A stretch of 64,000 bases of DNA. It comes from Streptomonospora alba. GTDB taxonomy: Bacteria; Actinomycetota; Actinomycetes; Streptosporangiales; Streptosporangiaceae. The position numbers were made by a program, and so were the translations under genes. The notes under the pieces were generated by a model. That model made no database searches, was not told where the DNA came from, and saw only the letters and a list, made by a program, of their open reading frames with translations. The stretch spans positions 62,001-126,000 of the forward strand of contig NZ_JROO01000018.1 of the NCBI RefSeq assembly GCF_000826685.1. Direction: 5' to 3'. Positions 9,136 through 19,919 of this stretch are shown here, in pieces. How positions within the stretch are numbered: the stretch's first letter is position 1; every line of letters begins with the position of its first letter.

Positions 9136-9392
9136 TCGGCTCCCTTCAGATGGCGTCCCGCCCGGTGGGGGCGGGCGGGACGCGTGAGGTTGTTCTGTTG
9201 GCAGGTACCGACGACCCTAGTGACCGTCGTGGAGAACGGTGCCCCAGCGTGCCGGGACTCCGCTGAGAGCGAACCGGCCGGAGGCTCCGACCGGAGCGCG
9301 GACTGCGCGGCGGTCGGCTGATCCGGCCCCCGGCCGGGGCCGTTCCCGGTCCGGGGACCGCCGCGCCCGGACCCCGCGGCCCGGGCACCGGA

Positions 9393-9596
9393 TCACTGAC
9401 CGCCCTTCTGCACGAACTGACGCACGAAGTCCTCGCTGTTGGTCTCGAGGACCTCGTCGATCTCGTCGAGGATGTCGTCGGTTTCCTCGTCCAGCTTCTC
9501 GTTGCGCTCCTGCGCGTCGGTGCCGGACTCGGTCTCCTCGACGTCCTCGTCGCGGCGGCTGCCGTGCTTCTGGCCGCCGGTGTCCTTCGTCGCCAT
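9393..9596 (-). CDS. pup: Prokaryotic ubiquitin-like protein Pup
   Basis: 67 aa, intrinsically disordered modifier. The conserved C-terminal half reads DILDEIDEVLETNSEDFVRQ then FVQKGGQ. The last residue is Gln, so Dop must deamidate it to Glu before PafA can ligate it. The central helix binds the Mpa coiled coil. The frame is open further upstream, but AGGAGG lies 7 nt before ATG 9596, which gives the normal Pup length. dop lies upstream and prcB downstream, the standard order. Confidence 0.98.
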   Translation of the reverse strand: MATKDTGGQKHGSRRDEDVEETESGTDAQERNEKLDEETDDILDEIDEVLETNSEDFVRQFVQKGGQ

Positions 9597-9793
9597 GGAT
9601 GCAACCTCCTCGATGGAGCTTTCGCCCTTATCTTGGCCCAAGCGCGGGCGCCTCAACCTCGATTGCGGCGCCCGTTGTCAGCGCGTTACCGCCCGGCCCG
9701 GGCACTGCCTCCGTACCGGAGCGAACGCGGCCCGCCGTACGGGGATTCCCCCGCCGCCGGCGGGACGGCCCTGCGAGGGGCGCGCTGCGGGGG

Positions 9794-11314
9794 TCAGCGG
9801 CGGTCCCCGGTCAGGACCGAGACCAGGTCGGCGGCGGTGGCCGACTGCTCCAGCAGCTCGCCCACGTGCTCGCGGGTGCCGCGCAGCGGCTCCAGCGTGG
9901 GCACGCGCTGCAGCGAGTCGCGGCCGGGCAGGTCGAAGATGACCGAGTCCCACGAGGCCGCGGCCACCGAGTCGGCGTATTTGGCCAGGCAGCGCCCGCG
10001 GAAGTAGGCGCGGGTGTCCTCGGGAGGCTCGGTGATCGCGCGCTCCACCTCGTCCTCCGACAGCAGCCGCTGCATGCGGCCGCGGGCCGCGAGGCGGTTG
10101 TACAGCCCCTTGTCGGAGCGCACGTCGGAGTACTGCAGGTCGACGAGCTGGAGGCGGTGGTGGCCCCAGTCGATGTCGTCGCGGCTGCGGTAGCTCTCCA
10201 GCAGCTTGAGCTTGGCCACCCAGTCCAGCTCCTCCGACAGCTGCATGGGGTCGGCGGCCAGGCGGTCCAGGGTCGACTCCCAGCGGTCGAGGATGTCGGC
10301 GGTGTCGGCGTCGACGTCGGTGCCGAACCGGTCCTGGACGTACTTGCGCGCCAGCTCCAGGTACTGGCGCTGCAGCTCCACGGCGGTCATCCGGCGCCCG
10401 TCGCGCAGCCGGGCCGCGTGGGTCAGGCCGGGGTCGTGGGAGAACGCCCGCAGATCGGCCACGGGGGTCTCCAGCGACAGGTCCACGTTGAGGAAGCCGT
10501 CCTCGATCATGGACAGCACCAGCGCCGTGGTGCCGAGCTTGAGGTAGGTCGAGACCTCGCTCATGTTGGCGTCGCCGATGATGACGTGCAGCCGCCGGTA
10601 CTTGTCGGGATCGGCGTGCGGCTCGTCGCGGGTGTTGATGATGGGCCGCTTCAAGGTGGTCTCCAGGCCCACCTCGACCTCGAAGAAGTCGGCGCGCTGG
10701 CTGATCTGGAACCCGCTGTCGCGACCGTCGGCGCCGATCCCCACGCGGCCCGCCCCGCAGATCACCTGGCGCGAGACGAAGAAGGGGATGAGGTGGCGGA
10801 CGATGTCGCCGAACGGCGTGGACCGGCGCATCAGGTAGTTCTCGTGGCAGCCGTAGGAGGCGCCCTTGTTGTCCGTGTTGTTCTTGTAGAGCTGGATGGG
10901 CTCGACGCCGGGGATGGTGCTCGCGCGCCCGCAGGCGTCGGCCATGACGCGTTCTCCGGCCTTGTCCCACAGCACCGCGTCGCGGGGGTTGGTGACCTCC
11001 GGCGCGGAGTACTCGGGGTGGGCGTGGTCGACGTAGAGGCGGGCTCCGTTGGTCAGGATGACGTTGGCCAGCCCGAGGTCCTCGTCGGTGAGCTGGGTGG
11101 GGTCGGCGACCTCGCGTGCGAGGTCGAATCCGCGCGCGTCGCGGAGCGGGTTCTCCTCCTCGAAGTCCCAGCGGGCCTTTCGCGCTCGCGCGGCGGAGGC
11201 CGCCAGGTAGGCGTTGACCACCTGTGTGGAGGTCACCATCGCATTGGCACCGGGGTTTCCGGGCACGGAGATGCCGTACTCGGTCTCGATGCCCATAATC
11301 CGCTGCACACTCAT
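9794..11314 (-). CDS. dop: Pup deamidase/depupylase Dop
   Basis: 506 aa. Paralogue of PafA that deamidates Pup-Gln and removes Pup from substrates. The start [16 protein letters not shown] carries the nucleotide motif; the Dop-specific loop follows at about 40-75 (rich in Arg/Glu), and the catalytic aspartate is D96 in [34 protein letters not shown] and [11 protein letters not shown] match the carboxylate-amine-ligase-like fold. ATG 11314 lacks a clear Shine-Dalgarno but has TAACCT six bases upstream, suggesting a leaderless mRNA and a transcript start separate from arc. Confidence 0.97.
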   Translation of the reverse strand: MSVQRIMGIETEYGISVPGNPGANAMVTSTQVVNAYLAASAARARKARWDFEEENPLRDARGFDLAREVADPTQLTDEDLGLANVILTNGARLYVDHAHPEYSAPEVTNPRDAVLWDKAGERVMADACGRASTIPGVEPIQLYKNNTDNKGASYGCHENYLMRRSTPFGDIVRHLIPFFVSRQVICGAGRVGIGADGRDSGFQISQRADFFEVEVGLETTLKRPIINTRDEPHADPDKYRRLHVIIGDANMSEVSTYLKLGTTALVLSMIEDGFLNVDLSLETPVADLRAFSHDPGLTHAARLRDGRRMTAVELQRQYLELARKYVQDRFGTDVDADTADILDRWESTLDRLAADPMQLSEELDWVAKLKLLESYRSRDDIDWGHHRLQLVDLQYSDVRSDKGLYNRLAARGRMQRLLSEDEVERAITEPPEDTRAYFRGRCLAKYADSVAAASWDSVIFDLPGRDSLQRVPTLEPLRGTREHVGELLEQSATAADLVSVLTGDRR

Positions 11315-11320
11315 GCTGGA

Positions 11321-11326
11321 AGGTTA
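11321..11326 (-). promoter_or_regulatory. Putative leaderless -10 element of dop
   Basis: TAACCT on the minus strand, 6 nt before the dop ATG, would put the transcript start at or next to the A of the start codon. A possible -35 (TTCAAG) lies 16 nt further upstream. Confidence 0.55.
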
Positions 11327-11521
11327 TCCATCGTCGCGGGGTCTTGAACGCTCCTCAGCGAATTGTGGCCCGACAGCCACCGATTTCCGCCCTTTCCGCC
11401 CGCTTCGCCACGCCCGAGAAGCCCTGGTGTGACCGGGATAGGGGGCCGGAACCGATCTTCGGATTCGATTCGTCGGGGCGGGCGGGCCCCGGCGCGCCGT
11501 TTCGGAGCCCCGCACAGCACG

Positions 11522-11554
11522 GCAGGCCGGGCCGCGCGGGGCGGCCCGGCCTGC
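11522..11554 (-). terminator. Terminator hairpin after arc/mpa
   Basis: A perfect 14-bp inverted repeat (11522-11535 with 11541-11554, 5-nt loop) starts 11 nt past the arc stop codon. GC-rich and without a T-tract, like many actinobacterial terminators. It separates arc from dop. Confidence 0.75.
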
Positions 11555-11565
11555 TGCGGCGTGTC

Positions 11566-13335
11566 CTACAGGTACTGGCCGGTGTTGGCCACGGTGTCGA
11601 TGGAGCGCCCGGAATCGGCGCCCTTCTTGCCCGAGACCAGGGTGCGGATGTAGACGATCCGCTCGCCCTTCTTGCCGGAGATCCGGGCCCAGTCGTCGGG
11701 GTTGGTGGTGTTGGGCAGGTCCTCGTTCTCGCTGAACTCGTCGACGCAGGCCTGCATCAGGTGCGAGACGCGGATGCCGCGCGCCTCGTTGTCGATGAAG
11801 TCCTTGATGGCCATCTTCTTGGCCCTGTCGACGATGTTCTGGATCATCGCGCCGGAGTTGAAGTCCTTGAAGTACAGGACGTCCTTGTCGCCGTTGGCGT
11901 AGGTGACCTCCAGGAAGCGGTTCTCCTCGCTCTCGGCGTACATCCGCTCGACCACGCGCTGGATCATGGCGTCGACCGTGGCGCGGCTGGAGCCGCCGTG
12001 CTCGGCGAGGTCCTCGTCGTGAAGGGGCAGGTCGTCGGTGATGTACTTGGAGAAGATGTCGCGGGCGGCCTCGGCGTCGGGGCGCTCGATCTTGATCTTC
12101 ACGTCGAGGCGTCCGGGCCGCAGGATCGCCGGGTCGATCATGTCCTCGCGGTTGGAGGCGCCGATGACGATGACGTTCTCCAGACCCTCCACGCCGTCGA
12201 TCTCGCTGAGGAGCTGGGGCACGATGGTGTTCTCGACGTCGCTGGAGACCCCGGACCCGCGTGTGCGGAAGATGGAGTCCATCTCGTCGAAGAACACGAT
12301 GACGGGCGAACCCTCGCTGGCCTTCTCGCGGGCGCGCTGGAAGACCAGGCGGATGTGGCGCTCGGTCTCGCCCACGTACTTGTTCAGCAGCTCGGGGCCC
12401 TTGATGTTGAGGAAGAAGCTCTTGCCGACGTCGCGGCCGGTCTTCTCCGAGACCTGCTTGGCAAGGGAGTTGGCCACCGCCTTGGCGATGAGCGTCTTTC
12501 CGCACCCGGGCGGACCGTAGAGCAGCACACCCTTGGGCGGGCGCAGCTGGTGCTCGTAGAAGAGGTTCTTGTGCAGGTAGGGCAGTTCGACGGCGTCGCG
12601 GATCATCTCGATCTGCCCGCCGAGGCCGCCGATGTCGGTGTAGGCGATGTCGGGGACCTCTTCGAGGATGAGCTCCTCGACCTCCGACTTGGGGATGCGC
12701 TCGTAGATGTAGCCCGAGCGCGGCTCCAGCAGCAGCGAGTCGCCCGGGCGCACCGGCTGGTCGCGCAGCGGCTCGGCGAGCCGGACGATCTTCTCCTCGT
12801 CGTGGTTGCTGATCACCAGCGCCCGGTCGTTGCCCTCCAGGAACTCCTTGAGAAGCACGACCTCGCCGATGGTCTCGTAGGACTGGACCTCGACGACGTT
12901 GAACGCCTCGTTGAGCATCACCTCCTGGCCGGGACGGAGCTCGTCGACCTCCACCGAAGGACTCACGTTGACCCGCATCTTGCGGCCGTTGGTGAAGATC
13001 TCGACGGTCTCGTCCTCGCGTGCCTCCAGGAACACGCCGAATCCCGACGGAGGCTGCGACAGCCTGTCGACCTCTTCCTTCAAGGCCGTTATCTGATCGC
13101 GGGCCTCCTTGAGTGTCGCCACCAGGCGCTCGTTTTTGCCGTTCGCGGCGGCCAGGTTGGCCTGCGCCTCACGCAACCGGTCTTCGAGCAGCCGCACATG
13201 GCGGGGGGAATCGGCGAGCTTGCGCCGGACTACGCTGAGCTCCTTTTCCAGATAGGAGACCTGAGCGGTGAGTTCCGCGACTTCACGGTCGCGTTCGGTC
13301 TGACGCTCGTCGTCGCGATCGGCCACGTCCGCCAC
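11566..13335 (-). CDS. arc: Proteasome-activating AAA ATPase (ARC/Mpa)
   Basis: 589 aa hexameric unfoldase that recognises Pup and feeds substrates to the 20S core. Order: N-terminal coiled coil (about 15-95), tandem OB folds (about 98-235), AAA module with Walker A GPPGCGKT at 274-281, Walker [13 protein letters not shown] and sensor GASNRED, and a C-terminal helical part ending GQYL. The terminal Tyr-Leu-type tail docks between PrcA subunits. GGGAGG precedes GTG 13335. trmI lies upstream on the same strand after 155 nt, and a strong hairpin follows the stop. Confidence 0.98.
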   Translation of the reverse strand: MADVADRDDERQTERDREVAELTAQVSYLEKELSVVRRKLADSPRHVRLLEDRLREAQANLAAANGKNERLVATLKEARDQITALKEEVDRLSQPPSGFGVFLEAREDETVEIFTNGRKMRVNVSPSVEVDELRPGQEVMLNEAFNVVEVQSYETIGEVVLLKEFLEGNDRALVISNHDEEKIVRLAEPLRDQPVRPGDSLLLEPRSGYIYERIPKSEVEELILEEVPDIAYTDIGGLGGQIEMIRDAVELPYLHKNLFYEHQLRPPKGVLLYGPPGCGKTLIAKAVANSLAKQVSEKTGRDVGKSFFLNIKGPELLNKYVGETERHIRLVFQRAREKASEGSPVIVFFDEMDSIFRTRGSGVSSDVENTIVPQLLSEIDGVEGLENVIVIGASNREDMIDPAILRPGRLDVKIKIERPDAEAARDIFSKYITDDLPLHDEDLAEHGGSSRATVDAMIQRVVERMYAESEENRFLEVTYANGDKDVLYFKDFNSGAMIQNIVDRAKKMAIKDFIDNEARGIRVSHLMQACVDEFSENEDLPNTTNPDDWARISGKKGERIVYIRTLVSGKKGADSGRSIDTVANTGQYL

Positions 13336-13490
13336 CTCCCTGTAAGAAGGACGACTACTCGAAACCCTACCTACCCATGGACTATTCCTAACCTCCGGCC
13401 AGCCGCGAGTGTCGAAGCGCTCACTTTTCGATGTTGTGAAGGCCTAGGTCACCCTGATAAAGGCGGGTGCGGCGTAATGCGAACGTAATG

Positions 13491-14573
<1,083 letters not shown>

Positions 14574-14727
14574 TTAGCGGCCCGGGCGCCGCACGTCGTA
14601 ATCGCGCGCCCGCCCGCTCCGCCTCCCGCTCGCTGCGCCCGGCGGGTGCCGGGAGGAGACACAATTGGACTACGGGCACACGCGGCCGGCCGGTGCCCGC
14701 CGACACGTCGGGAAGGACGGGATCACC

Positions 14728-15531
14728 ATGGCGCCCAGCACACCCAAGGTGGGTATCGGCATCGACATCGGCGGAAGCGGGATCAAGGCCGCGCCGGTCG
14801 ACCTGGAGCGGGGGGTCTTCCTGGTGGACCGGCTGAAGACGGCCACGCCCCGGCCCGCGACGCCCGATGCGGTGGCCGAGGTGGTCGCCGACCTCGCCTC
14901 CTCCTTCCCCGAGCACGTGGCGGGATCGGCGCCGCTGGGCGTGACCTTCCCGGCGGTCATCCAGCACGGGATCGCCCGCAGCGCCGCCAACGTCGACTCC
15001 TCGTGGGTGGGCACCGACACCGAGAAGCTGCTGTCGGAGGCGACAGGGCGCGAGGTCTACGTCGTCAACGACGCCGACGCCGCCGCGGTGGCCGAGCACC
15101 GCTACGGCGCCGCGCGCGATGTGCGCGGCGTGACGCTGCTGACCACGCTGGGCACCGGGATCGGCACTGCGCTGCTGGTGGACGGCCACCTGGTACCCAA
15201 CACCGAGTTCGGGCACCTGGAGATCGACGGCCACGACGCCGAGACCCGCGCCGCCTCCAGCGTGCAGGACCGCGAAGGGCTGTCGTATGAGCAGTGGGCC
15301 CGCGAGCGGCTGCAGCGCTACTACGACGAGGTGGAGCGGCTGCTGTGGCCCGACCTGATCGTCGTGGGCGGCGGGGTGAGCCGCATCGCCGACCAGTTCC
15401 TGCCCTATCTGCGGCTCAACGCCCCCATCGTGCCGGCCGAGCTGCGCAACACGGCGGGGATCGTGGGCGCGGCCTGCCTGGCGGTGGAGCGCTTCGGCCC
15501 GGCCCTGCCCGCCGACGGCGAGCGGGCCTGA
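14728..15531 (+). CDS. ppgK: Polyphosphate glucokinase (ROK family)
   Basis: 267 aa. Phosphorylates glucose using inorganic polyphosphate (and usually ATP). The N-terminal phosphate loop [38 protein letters not shown], the catalytic Asp in [36 protein letters not shown] and [11 protein letters not shown] are typical of actinobacterial PPGK. I start at ATG 14728 (GGAAGG upstream) rather than the open frame from 14665. It is monocistronic here, divergent from trmI and followed by a 329-nt gap. Confidence 0.95.
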   Translation: MAPSTPKVGIGIDIGGSGIKAAPVDLERGVFLVDRLKTATPRPATPDAVAEVVADLASSFPEHVAGSAPLGVTFPAVIQHGIARSAANVDSSWVGTDTEKLLSEATGREVYVVNDADAAAVAEHRYGAARDVRGVTLLTTLGTGIGTALLVDGHLVPNTEFGHLEIDGHDAETRAASSVQDREGLSYEQWARERLQRYYDEVERLLWPDLIVVGGGVSRIADQFLPYLRLNAPIVPAELRNTAGIVGAACLAVERFGPALPADGERA

Positions 15532-15860
15532 GCGCACCGGCCTCGCGGTCCGTGCGGGCCCGAACGCCCATCGACCGCAGCCCGGCGCTGAGGCCACTGA
15601 AGGCGCGGCCCCCGGGCGGATCGTCGGCACCGCCGTCAAGGGCGTGGCCATGTGCGGCCAGGCCGGACGTTCACAGGGCGGGGTCTGCACGGTCGTCGGC
15701 ACTCCGGATTACTGCCGCGTATCCCTTACAGTGCAGGGACTTTAGACCCTTGACTCCGCCTTCGGCATCGACTCCGCGTAACCTCGCATGCACGTTACGC
15801 ATAGCAGTACCTTTTTCACTCATAGCCACCCATCCCTGGTGGAACCTTTAATCTAGGCTC
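15532..15860. other. Intergenic region upstream of the XRE-TPR gene
   Basis: 329 nt without a convincing gene. It holds an inverted repeat (GCGTAAC 15776-15782 and GTTACGC 15794-15800, 11-nt spacer centred on GCATGC) that could be an operator, and a -10-like element next to the following start. AT content rises towards the start codon. Confidence 0.5.
15849..15854 (+). promoter_or_regulatory. Putative leaderless -10 element of the XRE-TPR gene
   Basis: TAATCT lies 6 nt before ATG 15861 and no Shine-Dalgarno is present, so transcription probably starts at the start codon. The inverted repeat at 15776-15800 is about 50 bp upstream. Confidence 0.6.
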
Positions 15861-17129
15861 ATGCCCCGACGAGACAGTGCGCTGCCGCCGGACTTCTGGG
15901 AACGCGACGGCATCACCGAGGCGCTGGCCACCTGCGATCTCGCCCGTGTCCTGGAGCACGTTCGCCTGGCCCGGGCCTGGTCCCAGGGCGAGCTCGCCCG
16001 CGCCGTCGGCTACTCGCAAAGCTGGGTGTCGCGGGTGGTCAACCGGCAGCAGTCGCTCACCGTCGACCAGGTCCGCGAGATCGCCGGGCGGCTGGGGATC
16101 CCGATCCACCTCCTCCGGTTCGCGGACTCCGCCGAGCCGGAGAGGGGGGCCGATCCGACGAGACGACGGGAATTCGGCAAGGCCGTCGCCGCGGCGACGC
16201 TGACGCCCGGCGCGGCGCCGCAACGCACCGGGGTCGACGAGGGCACGGCACCGACCCTGCGCGCGATCACCGGCGGCCAGCGGCGGCTGGACGGCGCCTC
16301 GCCTTCGCGCGACCTCGCCGGGGGCGCGGTCGCCCACGTGGAGCTCACCGGGCGCACGCTGGCGCGGGCGCGGCCCACACCGTTCGCCTCCGACGTCGCC
16401 GCGGCGGCCAGCGAGGCCGCCGGCTTCGCCGGATGGCTGCACGCCGACATGGACGACGCCGGGTCGGCGCGCGGCTACTACCGCACCGCGGTGCGCAATG
16501 CGCGCTTGGCCCGGAATCCGCTGCTGGGCGCCTACATGGTGGGCAGCCTGGCCGCCTTCGAGACCGAGACCGAGGACGCGGCCGCAGGCCTGGCCCTGGT
16601 CGGCGAGGCGGCGCGGCTGCTGGGCAGCGACACCCACCCCACCGCCGCCGCGTGGCTCGCCTGCACCCGCGCCATGGCCTACGCCACGCTCGGCGACGCC
16701 CCCGCTGCCGATGCCGAGATCGCCGCCGCCGAGCGCGCGGTCGCCCGCAGCGACAACACCGAGCCGCCCTGGCCCTGGGTCTTCCCCTTCACCGAGGCGA
16801 AGGTCGCCGGATATCGTGCGCTCACGGGCGTGCGGCTGCACCGGCCCCACGAGGCGCGCGCCGCCTTCGCCGAGGCCTTCGGCCGCGCCCGCCCCACGGC
16901 CAAGAACGGCGCGGCCCTGATGGTGGAGCTCGCGGGCGCCCACGCCGACGCCGGCGACGTCGACGAGGCGTTCTCCCTGGCCGCCCAGTCGCTGCGGATC
17001 GGCGTGCGCTTCCGCTCCGACCGGCTGATATCGCGGGTGCGACGCTTCCGCCGCGCCTACCGGGGACCCGGCGCCCGCTGCGTCACCGAACTCGACGAGC
17101 AGCTCGCGTCGGCGGCCTTGACCGCCTAA
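15861..17129 (+). CDS. XRE-family regulator with C-terminal TPR-like helices
   Basis: 422 aa. An N-terminal helix-turn-helix occupies about residues 22-80 (ARAWSQGELARAVGYSQSW, VSRVVNRQQSLTVDQVREIA, LGIPIHLLRFA). After a linker, residues 160-410 are alpha-helical repeats of TPR type (ASEAAGFAGWLHADMDDAG, ARGYYRTAVRNARLARNPLL, AWLACTRAMAYATLGDAPAA). Streptomycete and related actinobacterial proteins of this build are common and mostly uncharacterised; the repeats probably bind a protein or peptide. A SLOG-fold gene follows on the same strand 80 nt downstream, so the two look like an operon. Confidence 0.85.
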   Translation: MPRRDSALPPDFWERDGITEALATCDLARVLEHVRLARAWSQGELARAVGYSQSWVSRVVNRQQSLTVDQVREIAGRLGIPIHLLRFADSAEPERGADPTRRREFGKAVAAATLTPGAAPQRTGVDEGTAPTLRAITGGQRRLDGASPSRDLAGGAVAHVELTGRTLARARPTPFASDVAAAASEAAGFAGWLHADMDDAGSARGYYRTAVRNARLARNPLLGAYMVGSLAAFETETEDAAAGLALVGEAARLLGSDTHPTAAAWLACTRAMAYATLGDAPAADAEIAAAERAVARSDNTEPPWPWVFPFTEAKVAGYRALTGVRLHRPHEARAAFAEAFGRARPTAKNGAALMVELAGAHADAGDVDEAFSLAAQSLRIGVRFRSDRLISRVRRFRRAYRGPGARCVTELDEQLASAALTA

Positions 17130-17209
17130 CGCCGCCGACGCGCGCGACCCGCGGCCGCCGTGTGGACGCCTGCGGCCCGCGGGGAACACATGGTGAGAGA
17201 GGAAGGGCC

Positions 17210-17683
17210 ATGCGGCGTCTTGCGATCACCGGTCACCGCGCACTGCCCCCCGAGGTCGCGCGCGCGGTCGACTCCGCCCTGCGCGCCCGCCTGCGGGACC
17301 TGGGGCCGCACGTGACCGGGCTGTCCTGCCTCGCCGACGGCGCCGACGCGCTGTTCGCGCGCGCCGTGCTGGACACGGGCGGCACCCTGGAGGCGGTGGT
17401 GCCGGCCGAGCGCTACCGCGACGGACTGCCCGAATGGCACCGCGAGACCTACGACGCGCTGCTGGCGGCGGCCGCGCTGGTGCACCGGCTGCCGTATGTG
17501 GAATCGACCTCCCACGCGCACCTGGAGGCGGGCCGCCACCTGGTGGAGCACTGCGACGAACTCCTGGCGGTGTGGGACGGCTGCCCGCCGCGCGGTCCGG
17601 GCGGCACGGCCGACATCGTCGACTACGCCCGCGGCCGCGAGCGCCACGTGACCGTCGTATGGCCCGAGGGCGCCACCCGCTGA
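17210..17683 (+). CDS. SLOG-superfamily nucleotide-ligand-binding-like protein
   Basis: 157 aa. A short Rossmann-like protein: it starts RRLAITGHRAL, has LSCLADGADALFARAVL after the second strand, and a late HLEAGRHLVEHCDELLAVWDG followed by GGTADIVDYAR, positioned like the PGGxGTxxE motif of LOG/DprA/SLOG proteins. Members are proposed to bind or process nucleotide-derived ligands; no catalytic activity can be claimed here. GAGAGGAAGG precedes ATG 17210. It follows the XRE-TPR regulator, so it may supply that regulator's signal (inference). Confidence 0.65.
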   Translation: MRRLAITGHRALPPEVARAVDSALRARLRDLGPHVTGLSCLADGADALFARAVLDTGGTLEAVVPAERYRDGLPEWHRETYDALLAAAALVHRLPYVESTSHAHLEAGRHLVEHCDELLAVWDGCPPRGPGGTADIVDYARGRERHVTVVWPEGATR

Positions 17684-17717
17684 TGCGGCGACCCCCGACG
17701 CCGCCGCCGGTGCGGTC

Positions 17718-18881
17718 TCAGCGCCCGGTGAAGGCCTGTTGGACGTCGGCGGTGTACAGCACGCCGTAGACGCCGCCGTCGGACTCCACCAGCAGGTACT
17801 CCTGGACGGGATGGGCCCGCAGCGCCTCCAGCAGTTCCTCGCCCTCCAGGTCGGCGCTGATGACCGCGCCGCGGGTGATCGCGCGGGCGACGCTTGAGGC
17901 CGGGACCCAGGGCAGTCGGGCGTCGGGCACGGCCGCCGCGGCGGTCTCGCTGACGATCGAGGTGGGGGTGCCGGCGGCGTCGGCGACCACCACCGCCCGC
18001 GTGCCCGCCTCGCGCATGCGCCGCTGTGCCTCGGCCACCGAGGTGTCGGCGCTGACGGTGGTCACGTTCCGACCCAGCCCGCGGGCGCGCAGCGTGGGCA
18101 CCCGCTCGCGCATGCGCGCGGTCCGCAGCGCCGAGGCCGCGCCCATCCAGATGAACGAGGCGAGCAGCAGCGCCCACACCAGGCCGAACAGGTTGGGCGC
18201 GCTGCCGGTGCGCAGACCGTAGAGCACCGGCACGGCGACGATGGACACCGCCAGCAGCCGTCCGCCCCAAGCGGCGACCACGGTGCCGGCGCGGGGCCGC
18301 CGGGTGATCGCCCACACCGCGGCCCGGACCAGGCGGCCGCCGTCCAGCGGCAGGCCGGGCAGCAGGTTGAACACGCCCACCAGGAGATTGGCCACCCACA
18401 GCTGCCACACCAGCACGCCGACGACGGTCTGCGGCTCGACGAACCAGTAGCCCGCGAACCCCACAGCGGCCAGCACCAGCGAGAGGACGGGCCCCGAGAC
18501 CGCCACCAGGAACTCGCGCCCCGGTGTGGGCGCCTCGCGCTCGATCTCGGAGACGCCGCCGAGCATGTACAGCGTGATGCGGGCGACGGGCAGTCCGAAC
18601 ATGCGCGCGGTGACCGAGTGGGCGAGTTCGTGGATGAGCACCGACACGTACAGCAGCACCGCGAAGACGAAGGCCACGAGGTAGGAGAGCGGCCCCAGCT
18701 GGAGGGTGCGCTCGACCACGGGCTCGTAGATCAGCGTGATGACGGCCGCGATGATCAGCCACGAAGGCGTCACGTAGACGGGAATGCCGAAGGGGCGTGC
18801 CATCAGCCACCCGGATCCGCGACGGGCGGGGCGGGCGGTACTCGGGCTCTCGGGAGGGGTGCTGCCGGCGGGATCGGTCAC
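17718..18881 (-). CDS. M50 site-2 protease (Rip3-like) with tandem CBS domains
   Basis: 387 aa intramembrane zinc metalloprotease. HELAHS at 84-88 is the HExxH zinc site in a transmembrane helix, and LPGLPLDGGR supplies the third ligand Asp. Residues 255-385 form two CBS domains (VTTVSADTSVAEAQRRMREA ... SADLEGEELLEALRAHPVQE), which usually bind adenine nucleotides. Substrates are unknown; family members cleave membrane-bound regulators. GTG 18881 has no Shine-Dalgarno but has TAGGCT 6 nt upstream. It is divergent from the RecB-like gene, with 117 nt between starts. Confidence 0.92.
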   Translation of the reverse strand: MTDPAGSTPPESPSTARPARRGSGWLMARPFGIPVYVTPSWLIIAAVITLIYEPVVERTLQLGPLSYLVAFVFAVLLYVSVLIHELAHSVTARMFGLPVARITLYMLGGVSEIEREAPTPGREFLVAVSGPVLSLVLAAVGFAGYWFVEPQTVVGVLVWQLWVANLLVGVFNLLPGLPLDGGRLVRAAVWAITRRPRAGTVVAAWGGRLLAVSIVAVPVLYGLRTGSAPNLFGLVWALLLASFIWMGAASALRTARMRERVPTLRARGLGRNVTTVSADTSVAEAQRRMREAGTRAVVVADAAGTPTSIVSETAAAAVPDARLPWVPASSVARAITRGAVISADLEGEELLEALRAHPVQEYLLVESDGGVYGVLYTADVQQAFTGR

Positions 18882-18887
18882 CCGCCC

Positions 18888-18893
18888 AGCCTA
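18888..18893 (-). promoter_or_regulatory. Putative leaderless -10 element of the M50 protease gene
   Basis: TAGGCT on the minus strand, 6 nt before GTG 18881. Confidence 0.5.
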
Positions 18894-18986
18894 TGCAATC
18901 GCCCGCCGCGCACCGGGACGGGCCGACCTGCGCGCCGGTCCTCGGCGGGCTGTGCACGACAGCGTGCCCGCCCCGGCGCGGAGCCG

Positions 18987-18992
18987 TACTGT
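18987..18992 (+). promoter_or_regulatory. Putative leaderless -10 element of the RecB-like gene
   Basis: TACTGT, 6 nt before ATG 18999; no Shine-Dalgarno is visible between them. Confidence 0.5.
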
Positions 18993-18998
18993 TGGGGC

Positions 18999-19823
18999 AT
19001 GGACTCCCCCGACGACGCTCCCGTGATCCGTGCCCTGTCGCCGTCGCGGGCCGCCGACTTCCTGCAGTGCCCGCTGCTGTTCCGCTTCCGGGCCATCGAC
19101 CGGCTCCCCGAGCGCCCCAGCGCCGCCGCGCTGCGCGGCACCCTGGTGCACTCGGTGCTGGAGCGGCTGTTCGAGCTGCCTGCCGAGACCCGCACCCCCC
19201 GCACGGCGCTTTCGCTGGTCGAGCCGCAGTGGGAGCAGCTGCGCTCCTCGCACGCCGAGGCGGCCGCCGCGTTGTTCTCGACCGAGCAGGAGGTCGCCGA
19301 CTGGCTGGCGCAGGCCCGCACCCTGCTGGAGCGCTACTTCGAGATGGAGCAGCCGCAGCGGCTGGAACCGCGCGAGCGCGAGCTGCGCCTGGACGTCACG
19401 CTGCAGTCCGGGCTGCGGCTGCGCGGCTACCTCGACCGGATCGACGTCGCCGCCACCGGCCAGATCCGCATCGTCGACTACAAGACCGGCAAGTCGCCCC
19501 GCCCGCGCTTCGAGGACAAGGCGCGCTTCCAGATCTTCTTCTACGCCGTGATGCTCTGGCGCGAGCTGGGCGAGGTGCCGGCCCGGCTGCAGCTGATGTA
19601 CCTCGGCGACGGCGGCGTGCGCTGGTACGACCCCACCGAGCAGGAGCTGCGGGCCGCCGAGTCGGAGATCCTGGGCATCTGGCGCGACATCGAGGACACC
19701 GCCCGCTCGGGCAGCTGGCACCCGCGCCCCAGCAAGCTCTGCGGCTGGTGCGACCACCAGGCGCTGTGTCCGGAGTTCGGCGGCACCCCTCCCCCGCTGC
19801 CCCAGCCCGCCCCGGCGCTGTGA
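18999..19823 (+). CDS. RecB-family PD-(D/E)XK exonuclease
   Basis: 274 aa. Reads as the stand-alone nuclease domain of RecB/Cas4 type: LSPSRAADFLQCPLLFRFRA and GTLVHSVLERLFE at the N-terminus, the core RLRGYLDRIDVAATGQIRIV then DYKTGK (PD-(D/E)XK Asp, Glu/Asp and Lys), KARFQIFFYAVML, and a C-terminal CGWCDHQALCPEF. With FLQC near the start, the cysteines could hold an Fe-S cluster as in AddB/Cas4. An orthologue lies next to trmI in mycobacteria too. ATG 18999 is chosen from the -10 spacing and family start. Confidence 0.9.
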   Translation: MDSPDDAPVIRALSPSRAADFLQCPLLFRFRAIDRLPERPSAAALRGTLVHSVLERLFELPAETRTPRTALSLVEPQWEQLRSSHAEAAAALFSTEQEVADWLAQARTLLERYFEMEQPQRLEPRERELRLDVTLQSGLRLRGYLDRIDVAATGQIRIVDYKTGKSPRPRFEDKARFQIFFYAVMLWRELGEVPARLQLMYLGDGGVRWYDPTEQELRAAESEILGIWRDIEDTARSGSWHPRPSKLCGWCDHQALCPEFGGTPPPLPQPAPAL

Positions 19824-19906
19824 CGAACTCCCCCGCCGCCGCTCTTCCTACCGGCGGAGGAGACGAGATCGGCCGGGCGAAGGTCGGCGGATGCGGGAGG
19901 CGCTTC

Positions 19907-19912
19907 TAGCGT
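19907..19912 (+). promoter_or_regulatory. Putative leaderless -10 element of the histidine kinase gene
   Basis: TAGCGT ends 7 nt before GTG 19920. A GTG three codons earlier (19911) overlaps this element, which is why 19920 is preferred as start. Confidence 0.5.
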
Positions 19913-19919
19913 GGAACAG

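Noticed and set aside
9324-9342. 7-bp hairpin between prcB and pup as a terminator
   Set aside because: Too short, with no T-tract; one of many GC-rich stems expected by chance.
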